64,000 bases of DNA, taken from the NCBI GenBank assembly GCA_937875275.1, contig CALNCC010000146.1, positions 1-64,000 on the forward strand. Reading direction: 5' to 3'. This DNA comes from an uncultured Dysgonomonas sp. (GTDB lineage: Bacteria; Bacteroidota; Bacteroidia; Bacteroidales; Dysgonomonadaceae). This document shows positions 1-10,411 of the stretch, piece after piece. A model generated the notes under the pieces. That model ran no database searches and was not told where the DNA came from. It saw only the letters and a list, made by a program, of their open reading frames with translations. The position numbers and the translations under genes were made by a program. The number at the start of each line of letters is the position of its first letter. Position 1 is the first letter of the stretch.

Positions 1-62
1 TTTTTTTCATCAACATTTGGATAGAAATCTACTATGTTTTTATTTTTTATATCTGTTGAACT

Positions 63-1907
63 TCAGTCATTCAATAGAGTTTTAATAGCCTCTCTCTTTG
101 TCATCTTCCCGTTACTCTTTATCTGTTTTCCCGACAGAGAACTCCATAATTTTGCAGTATCTACATCTAAAACTTCATCTAAGCGAGCATTCCATTGAGG
201 GAAAAATCCTCGTAAGGATAACTTCTGCACTAAAGCGAAGTCAGGGTCTGTATTTTTCAAGTCTCTAAAATAAATCAATGTAGCTTTGTTCTGCAATAGT
301 TTATCTTGTAAGATATCAGATGAAATTTCTCTCACATTCGTCGAATAGTCTATTGCCTGTGCTGCTGCAATACCGGCAGCTTCGCCGAGTGCCATCCAGC
401 ATGGTTCCATACGTAAAGTAGAGAATCCGACATGACTGCCCGATACGGCGACAGGGAACAGCAAATTGTCTATAACCTGAGGCACCATCACCTCGTAAGG
501 AACAGTATAGACAGATGACGGATGGCTAAAAAAACCATCGAGATGTACACGTCCCGGCTCACGCTTGCGAACAGCATGTGAGTCTAACGCATAATGGCTG
601 GCAGTAATAGATGTACTATGAAGTGGTGCCCTACCCCCTTCTTTCACCGGGAGGGCATCATTTGCCGTAAAAAAAATCACGCCCTCAAGACGGCGTCCTT
701 CTCTGACATATACCTGTCGTGGAAATCCCCATTCAAGACATGCTTGACGAAAGTTTTGAGGTAACTCTTCATCGTTCTGAGCAAACCAAAGTAATCCCAT
801 AGTGTATGACTTAAGTCTTTCAGCAAAGCGGTCTCGCCAATCCCAATCAGAAGTCGGCCATGCCCAATTCTCTTCGGGAAGATCGGTAGATATAAGAGCT
901 AAATGTTGGTTGTTGGCATCGGTCTTTGCATTCGGTAGTCGTGTCATGCTACTCAATTTTCGCATTCCCCACGCATCTCCCGGAGTGGAAGTTGGATTTC
1001 CGGCAAGTATGTTCTTCCTATTCTCTGCTATTTTTTCTTCACTTACGTGCTTGAACCGAACATCTGTATTACGTCCGGTCAATACATCATCAATCAGTGA
1101 AATATATTCGTTTCGGTTATAATTATCAGGCTTAGAAACAGGCATACGATTTTTGGGATCGTCAGTCAGGCATAAACGATAATTGTATGCTTGAATAGCG
1201 TTGTCGCCTTGATATGTTGTTCCATCTTCGTCAGGACCATGTTTCCACCAACGATAAATTTTTCCGGCACATGGTTCATTATATTCATCTGCACCCTCAC
1301 GCCCCAATTTGTACGGAACACCTGCTGCTGCTCCCAAATCGCCTTCGTAAGTCGCATCTATAAAAATCTTTGCTGTATAGTATTCCTCCTTTTTTGTTTT
1401 TCGGTTGAGGATACGAATTGTTTTAATCCTATTCCCCTCTTTTGTTACATAACGAGGGTCTGAGTCAAATTGACGGAACGTAAGAATGGATATCTTTCCG
1501 GAGTTAACCGCTCCTATCATTTGCTTGAAAGTGAGAGCTGCTACATGCGGTTCGAAATGATATCCATCACTACAATCCTGAACCTGCGCGGATTTCTCTC
1601 CGTATGTATTTATGTAGTAAGCCTTGTTGAGAGACACGAACTGTTCGAAAAGACCTGTCGTCGCACCTCTTGTGCCAATGTCGGTAGCTCCAAGTCCATT
1701 GACGGGTAAACCTCCTATATGTTCGGTTCGTTCCAATATGAGGCAGTTTTTCCCTTCACGAGCTGCGGCAATGGCTGATGTTATGCCTGCCGGAGTGCCT
1801 CCGACAATCACAATATCATAATCAGAAGCATATGTTTTGTATGCTGTGAGAAATATAAAAAGACATAAGGTTAATAATCGTTTCATCATAAGATTATTTG
1901 TTTTCAT
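63..1907 (-). CDS. Secreted FAD-dependent oxidoreductase (FAD_oxidored family)
   Basis: Predicted flavoprotein of the FAD_oxidored type, exported to the periplasm or cell surface. After a hydrophobic signal sequence (MMKRLLTLCLFIFLTAYKTYA) comes a Rossmann dinucleotide motif, DYDIVIVGGTPAG, followed by an acidic residue ending the second strand (LILER) that would bind the FAD ribose. The C-terminal half carries the conserved family stretch around LRMEPCWMALGEAAGIAAA. The frame is open further upstream to an ATG at 1991, but that would put a polar extension before the signal peptide, so I start at the ATG at 1907; 1889 is equally possible. It lies in the same direction as the GH105 and GH2 genes, which suggests a role in processing a sugar or glycan, but the substrate is unknown. 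About 614 residues, complete. Confidence 0.85.
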   Translation of the reverse strand: MKTNNLMMKRLLTLCLFIFLTAYKTYASDYDIVIVGGTPAGITSAIAAAREGKNCLILERTEHIGGLPVNGLGATDIGTRGATTGLFEQFVSLNKAYYINTYGEKSAQVQDCSDGYHFEPHVAALTFKQMIGAVNSGKISILTFRQFDSDPRYVTKEGNRIKTIRILNRKTKKEEYYTAKIFIDATYEGDLGAAAGVPYKLGREGADEYNEPCAGKIYRWWKHGPDEDGTTYQGDNAIQAYNYRLCLTDDPKNRMPVSKPDNYNRNEYISLIDDVLTGRNTDVRFKHVSEEKIAENRKNILAGNPTSTPGDAWGMRKLSSMTRLPNAKTDANNQHLALISTDLPEENWAWPTSDWDWRDRFAERLKSYTMGLLWFAQNDEELPQNFRQACLEWGFPRQVYVREGRRLEGVIFFTANDALPVKEGGRAPLHSTSITASHYALDSHAVRKREPGRVHLDGFFSHPSSVYTVPYEVMVPQVIDNLLFPVAVSGSHVGFSTLRMEPCWMALGEAAGIAAAQAIDYSTNVREISSDILQDKLLQNKATLIYFRDLKNTDPDFALVQKLSLRGFFPQWNARLDEVLDVDTAKLWSSLSGKQIKSNGKMTKREAIKTLLND

Positions 1908-2116
1908 GTTCTGGTTAGATGAAAAACAACAGGATTTTGTTCGTATTAATCTACCCATAGTTTTTATTATAATATCTGATCCAAGATACATCTTTTCTAT
2001 TATTAAAAAACTATGGATAAATTAAATACTTCCTTTTTATTAACACCAATCAATACCACCCTTGCATATTTATATGTTCTCAAAAAATGAGATTTTATGT
2101 AAGGGTCGAAACTTGA

Positions 2117-3220
2117 TTATTCCATCAATGCTACTGTACACCACAAATAAGGTGCTTGTCCGTGAAAGTCTCCTGCAAGACGTGGACGGTCGTAGTAATA
2201 TTGTTTGTCATTTTTCTTTCCGGTACCGATGCAAACTTCTGTTACATTGTTTCTCTCATCGATGTATGTAACAAGCTCCAACCACGCTTTACGTGCAGCC
2301 GGTGCATATTTATCAGCATCCAACCAACCTTGTTTTACACCTACAATAAACGCATAAGTAAACATTGCCGATCCGGATGTTTCTGCCCAACAATCAGGCT
2401 CGTCTATCAGTTGACTCCACATACCATCGGGTCTTTGATGTTTCAGCAAGCTTTCCATCATTGTCAGGTAGCCTTTCATTATACGTGCACGATCTTTGTG
2501 ATCTTCAGGGAGATAACGTAGTATATCTGCCATACCTACTGCCATCCATCCGTCTCCACGTCCCCAATAGTAAGGAACATCGGGAGCATGATAGAAAAGA
2601 CCGTTTGGTCGTTGTATTTCGTCTAAGTAGAATACCATCTCTTTTGCGGCACGATCAATATATCTCTTGTCTCCTGTTGCCTTGTATGCTTGAGCCTGCA
2701 CGAATGTAATCATGTACATGTCGTCGATCCACAGACGAGTTTGCCACGAATAGCCCTGATCAGCCCATTTCTTTTCTTCAGCTTTAGCATTTTTCGGCAA
2801 TTCCCATTGAGTATCGGCATAGGCGATTCCCATATCGAAGTAACGCTTATCGTTAGTGTTTTGATAGAGTTGCAATGCCAATCCGCCAAACATATTGTAG
2901 TCAACATGGTTCATTGGGGGTAACAAAGCTTTCTCTCTTGAGAAAAATGGTTCGAACTTACTTTGCAGCATCTTCACCAGATTTTTGTCTTTTGTTTGAA
3001 GAGCATAGTCAAACGCACCGGTCCATGTGCAGACCTCAGCATAGTGAATATACCTTGCTGCATACAGGTCGTGTCTGGCTCCGATAAAGTTATATGCCAA
3101 ACGTTTACCCACTTCCTTAGGTGTAAATCCTTTCGGAAACTTTGTCAACTCACTCTTCTGCGAAAAAGCAAAGCTCAATGGCAAAAGAAGAAGTAACGAT
3201 AACAATAATTTTTTATTCAT
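2117..3220 (-). CDS. Glycoside hydrolase family 105 (unsaturated uronyl hydrolase)
   Basis: Secreted enzyme of the GH88/GH105 group, which hydrates the double bond of unsaturated galacturonyl or glucuronyl residues left by polysaccharide lyases. A signal peptide (MNKKLLLSLLLLLPLSFAFS) precedes an alpha/alpha-barrel. Visible family motifs are WIDDMYM (the Asp-rich catalytic region), WGRGDGWMAVGMADILRYLP and WAETSGSAMFTYAF. At 367 residues it is full length. It stands 31 bases downstream of the GH2 gene on the same strand and is probably cotranscribed with it. With no lyase in view the target glycan cannot be named; pectin side chains (rhamnogalacturonan) are the usual target for GH105. Confidence 0.9.
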   Translation of the reverse strand: MNKKLLLSLLLLLPLSFAFSQKSELTKFPKGFTPKEVGKRLAYNFIGARHDLYAARYIHYAEVCTWTGAFDYALQTKDKNLVKMLQSKFEPFFSREKALLPPMNHVDYNMFGGLALQLYQNTNDKRYFDMGIAYADTQWELPKNAKAEEKKWADQGYSWQTRLWIDDMYMITFVQAQAYKATGDKRYIDRAAKEMVFYLDEIQRPNGLFYHAPDVPYYWGRGDGWMAVGMADILRYLPEDHKDRARIMKGYLTMMESLLKHQRPDGMWSQLIDEPDCWAETSGSAMFTYAFIVGVKQGWLDADKYAPAARKAWLELVTYIDERNNVTEVCIGTGKKNDKQYYYDRPRLAGDFHGQAPYLWCTVALME

Positions 3221-3251
3221 GATACTAAATTTTGATTGATAAATGTGATTG

Positions 3252-5978
3252 TTATTTCAATTTTATTTTGAACTCTTGTTTTTCGATATTAAACCCTTTG
3301 ACCACCAAATAATATTCTCCGGCAGGCAGTTTTTTCATATCGGTTTCTATTTTTACCATTTCTTCTTCGCCCGGCAACAAACTCATAAAGTTGTTGGTAT
3401 AGAAAGATGGACGTATCGGTTTTCGTTCGTTATCGAGCCATTGTATCTGAGTGAAAAAAGATAAAGATTTACCCATATTTTTCAGTTTCAAATCAATTTG
3501 GTGCATGCCGTCGTTTATCGAAGTTGTGTATTTGGCAGATATTTTTGTTTTTGCCAATTTATTGATGTCTTGGAAACCTGCGGTAGACGGACCTGTCAGA
3601 GTCTTACGACCTTCATATTTATTATTTGACCGCCAGTAGAAGTTGCTTCCCACTTGTTTGTTCTTGTCATCAAACAATCTCAATTTGATGAATTGTATAG
3701 ATGTCATATTCTCAGGGAAATCAATTTTGAAAACATCGTTCGCCACTCCATCTTCGGGTAGATTGACGTATGCTTCTTTCGAGAATATTTGCTTCATATT
3801 CAGATCATAGACTACTGCTGTTACTTTGTAGTTGTTGAATGATTGATAATAGTCATTAACTACCGACACCGTATTTTTCAGATAGTCGAACTGAGGATGT
3901 AGCGGTTCACATGCATTTTGTGCAGCATACAGTGCCGCAGTTGGCTCTAACGACCAATCCCACATGCGGGCGCATACCTGACGAATAGGAGGATTGTGAT
4001 ACCAAAACAAGAATCCTGAACAGTAACGATCTCCGTAATTGAGCTTATTGTAATTCCATACTTCCCAAATACTCTTATAGTTGAATGCTCCCACAAATTG
4101 CCCCTTCATAGCAAATTCGTCGATACTGTTTGACAATCCATACTCATTTGTCATATCAGTATACATTGTAGACATGAGGTGGAAACCGCCACCATCAGAA
4201 TAATCCCATACTTCTTTATTGATAGGCCACAGGTCTTTTTCGTCCATCATTTCACGCAAGCACTCAACTGTGGGCAATGCCGGTGCTCCATATTCGGGAT
4301 TGAATCCATCTACGCGGCTTCCTCTGTCGGATGCTGTGTTCTCATAATGACACATAATATTGACTTGTTTGTACGGGCTGCCATCGTGTACGCCGCAGCA
4401 TTCCGATTGCATCTGATATCCTCTGGTACCATCCAACTGGTTGATGATAGCCTCTGTCTTACCCATTTCAGTTGATTCGTTAGACGAAACATAATAAGCC
4501 AATGATGGATGGTTGCGTATGCGTTTCACAGTCGATTCTACATTACTGTAATATATAGTCTCATCCACAGGATGCTTGGTGTCGCCTGTCATCCAAAACT
4601 CTGTCCATACCATGATTCCCAACTCGTCGCAAAGCTGAAAGAAGTAATCAGACTCGGTAATTCCTCCACCCCAAAAACGAATCAGGTTTATTCCCGATTG
4701 AGCACTGTACCTGAGTTCGGCATAGGTTCTCTCATCGGAGTTACGTAACATATTTTCGGGCAACCAGTTTGTCCCCTTTATAAATATCGGCTTACCATTA
4801 ACATAAAATGTTCTCGATTTGTCGGGAGTATTGGTGTTTGACGTTATTTCACGAATCCCAAAACGGGTAGAGATTTCGTCCAGCACCTTGTTGGACTGTT
4901 TATCTACAACAGTTAGTTTCAGATTATATAGTTCTTGTTTCCCTTTGTTGATAGGCCACCAAAGACGAGGATTCTTGATATTCAATTGAGGAAATTCGTC
5001 GGCAGTAAATGTAATTTCTTTCTGCTGTCCGCGAATCAGTTTTACGTCTTTCTCAAATGTTATATTCTCGCCTTCTATTTCTCCTACAATTTTCACATTC
5101 TGTGTTTTCCACTGCGCATTCGGGTTCGATATTTCGACAGATATTGTCTGCTTTGCCTCATCATATCTCGATTTTGGAAATTCAGATTTCACAAAAGGAT
5201 GACGGAGTATGACCTCTCCTGTCGTAAAAATAGAGATGTCTTTCCATATTCCGGTATTACGATCTCTTATTCCGTCCAAAAAAGTAAAATCCCATCCCAC
5301 AGTCATCAACTGTGTAACATTCTTCCCTATTTCGCCATTTCCTCCATTTTGAAATTCATTATTTAAGGCACTGATGGCTTTTCCACCTTTGGGTCTGATT
5401 GTGCCGGGAGCGTCTATCGGAAACACCTTGATGGCAAGAACATTTTGTTTATCAAGAGACACATTTTCTGTTATGTCGATTTGACTCTCCAAAAACATAC
5501 CCGCTGTACTTGCTACCAAACTACCATTGAGCCATATTTCGGAGCGATAGTTTATACCGTCAATCTTCATCCAGATTTTCTTTTTGCTAAACAAGTCTTT
5601 GTCAAGACTAAATTCGGTGCGAAACCAGTAAGTGTAGAAATCTCTGCCTGCATGATACAGGTCGGGAATTAAATTAGATTCCAGTTTGTTGTTCAATCCA
5701 TAATATGGTTCAGGATACACCTTATTGTAAACAAGCGAATTTAATACCGTGCCGGGCACTATTGCCGGCAACCAATCTGTCGGGTTTATTTTATTTGTGG
5801 AAATATCTTCAGTTTTGACTTTGAGTTCGTTTGCTTTTTTCATCTTCCAAACAAACTTCCCACCATGACCATCCGTCGAAGTGAGAACATCATTGTAGGT
5901 TCGCTCTTTTATTACATTCTGAGCAAAAAAAACAGTCGGACTAAAAATAAGAACTAATACTAATAGTATTTTTTTCAT
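3252..5978 (-). CDS. Secreted glycoside hydrolase family 2 (exo-beta-glucosaminidase / beta-mannosidase-like)
   Basis: A 908-residue secreted GH2 enzyme. Signal peptide MKKILLVLVLIFSPTVFFA, then a sugar-binding jelly-roll, an immunoglobulin-like domain, the TIM barrel and further C-terminal beta domains. The acid/base glutamate is E501 in SSNES (the usual NE motif) and the likely nucleophile is E562 in FNPEYGAP, which resembles the exo-beta-D-glucosaminidase / mannosylglycoprotein beta-mannosidase branch more than beta-galactosidases. The frame is open to an ATG at 6062, but the signal peptide dictates the start at 5978. It is divergent from the hybrid regulator at 6185, the usual arrangement for a gene the regulator controls. 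Substrate uncertain. Confidence 0.88.
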   Translation of the reverse strand: MKKILLVLVLIFSPTVFFAQNVIKERTYNDVLTSTDGHGGKFVWKMKKANELKVKTEDISTNKINPTDWLPAIVPGTVLNSLVYNKVYPEPYYGLNNKLESNLIPDLYHAGRDFYTYWFRTEFSLDKDLFSKKKIWMKIDGINYRSEIWLNGSLVASTAGMFLESQIDITENVSLDKQNVLAIKVFPIDAPGTIRPKGGKAISALNNEFQNGGNGEIGKNVTQLMTVGWDFTFLDGIRDRNTGIWKDISIFTTGEVILRHPFVKSEFPKSRYDEAKQTISVEISNPNAQWKTQNVKIVGEIEGENITFEKDVKLIRGQQKEITFTADEFPQLNIKNPRLWWPINKGKQELYNLKLTVVDKQSNKVLDEISTRFGIREITSNTNTPDKSRTFYVNGKPIFIKGTNWLPENMLRNSDERTYAELRYSAQSGINLIRFWGGGITESDYFFQLCDELGIMVWTEFWMTGDTKHPVDETIYYSNVESTVKRIRNHPSLAYYVSSNESTEMGKTEAIINQLDGTRGYQMQSECCGVHDGSPYKQVNIMCHYENTASDRGSRVDGFNPEYGAPALPTVECLREMMDEKDLWPINKEVWDYSDGGGFHLMSTMYTDMTNEYGLSNSIDEFAMKGQFVGAFNYKSIWEVWNYNKLNYGDRYCSGFLFWYHNPPIRQVCARMWDWSLEPTAALYAAQNACEPLHPQFDYLKNTVSVVNDYYQSFNNYKVTAVVYDLNMKQIFSKEAYVNLPEDGVANDVFKIDFPENMTSIQFIKLRLFDDKNKQVGSNFYWRSNNKYEGRKTLTGPSTAGFQDINKLAKTKISAKYTTSINDGMHQIDLKLKNMGKSLSFFTQIQWLDNERKPIRPSFYTNNFMSLLPGEEEMVKIETDMKKLPAGEYYLVVKGFNIEKQEFKIKLK

Positions 5979-6184
5979 GCGTATAATATTTATATATTGT
6001 GATGTGAAGCTAAAAGTAAATGAATCTCTCAGAACCGGCGTTCTCGTTTCCGCCAAATCCATCCTCGTGCATATAAGGACACTTTTGGCAGAAACAGATA
6101 CATATTTGAATAGGGAAAATAAGCGTTTAACAATCTGATTGTCTTACTTTGTAAGGTAATCGGTGTCTAAGAAATAAAAAATAA

Positions 6185-9100
6185 ATGAGAAAGCTTCTTT
6201 CAATCATATTTCTTTTCATACTTGTCTCTATTTCTGTTTATCCAAGTACATATAACATTCGTCAAATCAGTAGCCGAGACGGGTTGTCTAACAGTGCTGT
6301 TATATGCTTACATCAAGATGCCGAACGGTATTTATGGATAGGAACTTATGATGGTTTGAACAAATATAATGGGACTGATATAGATATATACAAACCGGAT
6401 ATCGGCAACAAACATAGCCTGTCGGGAAATGTTATACGAGGCGTGATAGACTCGAAGGACAACTACCTTTGGATCATGACCAAATGGGGGTTGGATAAAT
6501 ACTCTAAAAAAAAGAATGAGGTAGAAGCTCATTTCAGCGAATTTGCAGAAGACTGCTCCATTGCGTGCGACAGCAAAGGGACAATCTTTATATTGACGAG
6601 GAAAGGAGATTTTTTTAATTATGATTCGGAAAAGGAGCAATTCAATAAGATCGAATTTCCAACGCAGCAATTGTATAATTATGGAGGAAAGTTACTCATT
6701 GATGATGAAGATAAGGTCTGGATCAGTAGTAGAGGGAATATAAAGAAATTTTCGATTGACAGTTCCGGCAAATCTAAATCCCAACTAACCGAAGTAGATA
6801 GCTTTGAGCATGATGAACTTATAATTTATACTTTCTATGACAAAGGCTCTTTAATCATTGTCGATAGAAAAGGAGATTTATTTTTGATAAAATCGGATCA
6901 AAAGACATATATAAAAAATATTCTTCCCTTAGTCTTAGATTCGGAAGGCATCACATCCATAATATTCGACGATCAGGATATCCTCATAGCATCACTAAAT
7001 AATGGATTGGTCAGGCTCGATCATAAAAAAAAGTATGCAGGAGAGAAGATGCCTATAAATTGTGGCGTGTTTTCATTATTGAAAGATGATGTTCAGGATA
7101 TATTATGGATCGGCACTGACGGACAGGGCGTATATGCCTGTACAAAGGAAGAATACACATTTAATGGAATTAACTTCGAAGAGCTCCCTATCGACAAACC
7201 AAGACCGATACGTGCCATCTACGCCGACCACAACAACGATTTATGGCTTGGAACGAAAGGAAATGGTATTATAAAAATTAAAGATTACGATAATGATTTG
7301 CAATATAACCAATCGAATGTAGAGCATTTCACAAAGAATAACGGACTGGACAACGATGCCGTGTTTGCTTTTGAAATGAGTTCGCATAATAATATTTTGT
7401 GGATAGGATCGAATGGCCCTCACCTTAACTATTATTCTTATGAAGATGGAAAGATACATACCCTTGTCAATAGAGAGGATATGCGGTTTATAGATGTGCA
7501 TAGCATGTTAGAAAGCTCCGATTCGATATTGTGGGTTGCATCCTCCGGTCGCTTACTCAAAGTCAATATTGCAAAACGTCGAAATACGTTTGAGGTTAAC
7601 AGCATTCGCAAGTATGAATTTGATGTAGTGAACAAACAGCGATATAATTCTATTTTTTCCATTCGCCAAGAGAATGATTCTATTATGTGGCTTGGCATAA
7701 GAGGAAACGGGGTTATTCGATTGAATCAGAATAATGGTAATTATCGGCTGATAACATTTGATGAAGAGAGCATTGCTCCGATGAACGATATCTTGAGTAT
7801 CTGTTTAGACAAGAGCGGCAACAATTGGTTTGGATCGAGTTATGGTATCAATAGTTTGAGATATCTGGCGAATGGAGAGTTTGATTATAAGAATTTCAAT
7901 GAAAAAGACGGACTGCCCAACAATACAATTCATGGAATACTCGAAAACTCGGATGGAAGATTGTGGTTAAGCAGTAATGCCGGTATTACATTGTTTGATT
8001 CATCGAAGGGGACATCTAAAAGTTTCAATCATAAAACGGGATTGAAGGTTATTGAGTTTAGTGATAATGCTTATTATAAAGATGAAAAAACGTCGAGGTA
8101 TTTCTTTGGCGGAATCGATGGACTTATTTGGATAAAGCAGGAAGAAGAAAGAGAAGGCAAACACTTTATTCCTCCGGTGCATTTCACAAAACTTCGGCTT
8201 TTCAATGAAGAGTTCAACATCAATGATTTTCTTATCAACCAAAAGGAAGGCAATCTCCTGCAATTGGAATACAACCAGAATTTCTTTGCTATTTCATTCA
8301 TAGCCAACGATTTCTCGAATGGTGTGAATGGCAAATATTCGTACAAATTGGATAATTTCAGCGACGTTTGGATGGATGCCAATTCCTGCGAAGCACAGTT
8401 CACGAATATCCCGCCGGGAGAATATACCCTAAGAGTCAAATATCATAACGCTGATGCGAGCGACAGCCACAATGCAAGTTTGAGCATTGTTATACTACCA
8501 CCTTGGTATTTGACTATCTATGCAAAGATATTGTACGGAATCATCATCTGCGCTTTATTCTTTTGGGCGTATCTGTATCTGACCAAAAAATATGAACGTA
8601 AGAAACGGAAAATAGAGCATCAACTCGATCAAAAATATAAAGAGGAGATGTATGAAGGTAAATTGCGCTTTTTCACCAACATAACACACGAGTTTTGCAC
8701 TCCGTTGACACTGATCCATATTCCTTGCGAACGTATACTGAACTATGATGGAAGCGACCCGTATGTGAAAAAATATGCGTGGACGATAAAATCGAATACC
8801 GAAAAACTGAACAATCTGATTCAGGAAGTTATAGACTTTCGCCGCATGGAAACCGGCAACAATCCGTGCAAGGTAGAAAGTTGTAATATAAATAATATCT
8901 GTACAGAAATCGTAAATTCGTTCACAGACCTTGCCGAAGAGAACGGAATCAATTTCAGTCTTAATATTGTTTCTTCAATAATTTGGAATTTAGATCAAAG
9001 TTGTATAACTAAGATACTGAACAATCTAATTTCCAACGCTTTCAAATACACTCCACAAAATGGATTTATAAGTGTAACGGTCAAAACCGAAGACGAACAG

Positions 9101-10225
9101 CTTGTCATCAAGGTATACAATACCGGTAAAGGAATAGATGAAAAATCTATCCCCTATATATTCAACAGATACTCGGTGTTGGATAATGTAGAAATCAATT
9201 CGATAAAAGGACTCTCTTCGAGAAACGGATTGGGATTAGCTATTTGCAAAAGCTTGGTCGACCAATTGGGTGGAGATATAGATGTGAAAAGCGAGGTGGG
9301 CAAATATGCAGAGTTTATAGTAAAACTACCAACCGCCGCTTTGTCCGACTCGGAGCATCATGACTATGACGAAGATACATCATCCGATGCAGCTGCAACA
9401 GATGATCGAGGCGATAGCAAGATTGCAAAACTTATTCAAAACAAGAGTGATAAGCCGTCAATACTTGTCGTAGACGACAATACCGGAGTACGATCGGTGC
9501 TGAAAGATATACTTTCTGATGAATATAATGTCATAACAGCAAAAGATGGACACGAGGGACTTAAAAAAATGACAGACATGGCTCCCGAGCTGATTATTAC
9601 CGACATAATGATGCCAAATTATGATGGAATATCTTTAACCAAAGAGGTAAAAAGTAATCCACATACGATGCACATTCCTCTTATAATCCTTTCTGCCAAA
9701 TCGACGATCAATGATAAGATAAGTGGGATCGAATCGGGTGCAGACGCATATATCCCTAAACCTTTCGATACAGAATATTTCAAGACCGTAATTAAACAAT
9801 TGTTAGAGAAGAAAAGGAATCTGAAAGAATATTATAACAGTTCGGCCAGCACCTTAGGTTATCTTAACGGTCATCTGTTGACCAAAGAAGATCGTGAGTT
9901 TATCAACTTGGCTGTTGATATTATAGAAAAGAACATTGACAATTTCGACTTCAGCCCCGAGGATTTGGCGGATAATTTACAGATCAGTGTGAGAAGCCTA
10001 TATCGCAAGTTCAAAGATTTAGAACTCCCCTCTCCGAAGGATTTCATCAAAGAGTTGCGTATAACTCTTGCCGCCAATCTGATATTAAAAACAAATCTTA
10101 CTATTCAGGAGATAATGTATAGCACAGGATTTACGACAAGGTCTCATTTTTACAAAGAATTTACAAAACGATACAATCAATCGCCCGGGGAGTATAGAGA
10201 GAATAATAACAAAGAAGATGTTTAG
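6185..10225 (+). CDS. Hybrid two-component system sensor/regulator (HTCS)
   Basis: One polypeptide combining sensor kinase and transcription factor, the Bacteroidota form of glycan sensing. After a signal peptide, about residues 22-690 are repeated two-component regulator propeller blades (recurrent LWIGT and DGLSN-type motifs) that bind an oligosaccharide in the periplasm. A Y_Y_Y domain follows (about 700-770), one membrane helix (about 775-798), a HisKA domain with phospho-acceptor H835 in NITHEFCTPL, a HATPase domain (N box NLISNAFKY, G box NGLGLAI), a receiver domain with D1140 in IITDIMMP, and a C-terminal AraC-type helix-turn-helix (about 1263-1340). It is divergent from the GH2-GH105-oxidoreductase genes, 206 bases apart, and so is their probable activator. 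Confidence 0.95.
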   Translation: MRKLLSIIFLFILVSISVYPSTYNIRQISSRDGLSNSAVICLHQDAERYLWIGTYDGLNKYNGTDIDIYKPDIGNKHSLSGNVIRGVIDSKDNYLWIMTKWGLDKYSKKKNEVEAHFSEFAEDCSIACDSKGTIFILTRKGDFFNYDSEKEQFNKIEFPTQQLYNYGGKLLIDDEDKVWISSRGNIKKFSIDSSGKSKSQLTEVDSFEHDELIIYTFYDKGSLIIVDRKGDLFLIKSDQKTYIKNILPLVLDSEGITSIIFDDQDILIASLNNGLVRLDHKKKYAGEKMPINCGVFSLLKDDVQDILWIGTDGQGVYACTKEEYTFNGINFEELPIDKPRPIRAIYADHNNDLWLGTKGNGIIKIKDYDNDLQYNQSNVEHFTKNNGLDNDAVFAFEMSSHNNILWIGSNGPHLNYYSYEDGKIHTLVNREDMRFIDVHSMLESSDSILWVASSGRLLKVNIAKRRNTFEVNSIRKYEFDVVNKQRYNSIFSIRQENDSIMWLGIRGNGVIRLNQNNGNYRLITFDEESIAPMNDILSICLDKSGNNWFGSSYGINSLRYLANGEFDYKNFNEKDGLPNNTIHGILENSDGRLWLSSNAGITLFDSSKGTSKSFNHKTGLKVIEFSDNAYYKDEKTSRYFFGGIDGLIWIKQEEEREGKHFIPPVHFTKLRLFNEEFNINDFLINQKEGNLLQLEYNQNFFAISFIANDFSNGVNGKYSYKLDNFSDVWMDANSCEAQFTNIPPGEYTLRVKYHNADASDSHNASLSIVILPPWYLTIYAKILYGIIICALFFWAYLYLTKKYERKKRKIEHQLDQKYKEEMYEGKLRFFTNITHEFCTPLTLIHIPCERILNYDGSDPYVKKYAWTIKSNTEKLNNLIQEVIDFRRMETGNNPCKVESCNINNICTEIVNSFTDLAEENGINFSLNIVSSIIWNLDQSCITKILNNLISNAFKYTPQNGFISVTVKTEDEQLVIKVYNTGKGIDEKSIPYIFNRYSVLDNVEINSIKGLSSRNGLGLAICKSLVDQLGGDIDVKSEVGKYAEFIVKLPTAALSDSEHHDYDEDTSSDAAATDDRGDSKIAKLIQNKSDKPSILVVDDNTGVRSVLKDILSDEYNVITAKDGHEGLKKMTDMAPELIITDIMMPNYDGISLTKEVKSNPHTMHIPLIILSAKSTINDKISGIESGADAYIPKPFDTEYFKTVIKQLLEKKRNLKEYYNSSASTLGYLNGHLLTKEDREFINLAVDIIEKNIDNFDFSPEDLADNLQISVRSLYRKFKDLELPSPKDFIKELRITLAANLILKTNLTIQEIMYSTGFTTRSHFYKEFTKRYNQSPGEYRENNNKEDV

Positions 10226-10321
10226 TGAAGGTCGTGGCTGTATAATCATAGATTGTCTATATAGCATAAAAACAAGCTATTTGAGGGAAGTCGAAAACAC
10301 TGCTAAAAATACTGTTACTTG

Positions 10322-10348
10322 TGTTGCCTTTGTTGCCTTTGTTACCTT
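10322..10348 (+). repeat. Three tandem 9-bp units upstream of ettA
   Basis: TGTTGCCTT, TGTTGCCTT and TGTTACCTT follow one another without gaps. They lie just upstream of the -7-like element at 10357 and each contains TTG, the core of the Bacteroidota -33 element, so copy number could change promoter spacing. Whether it varies between strains is not known. Confidence 0.7.
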
Positions 10349-10356
10349 TTTTGTAT

Positions 10357-10364
10357 TATTTTTG
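10357..10364 (+). promoter_or_regulatory. -7 promoter element of ettA
   Basis: TATTTTTG matches the Bacteroidota primary sigma consensus TAnnTTTG and is followed after 47 bases by the ettA start codon. Several TTG triplets upstream could serve as -33. Confidence 0.5.
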
Positions 10365-10411
10365 TCTTTCCATTACAGCATGGGAATTAATAATTAAAAT
10401 AAACATATAAA

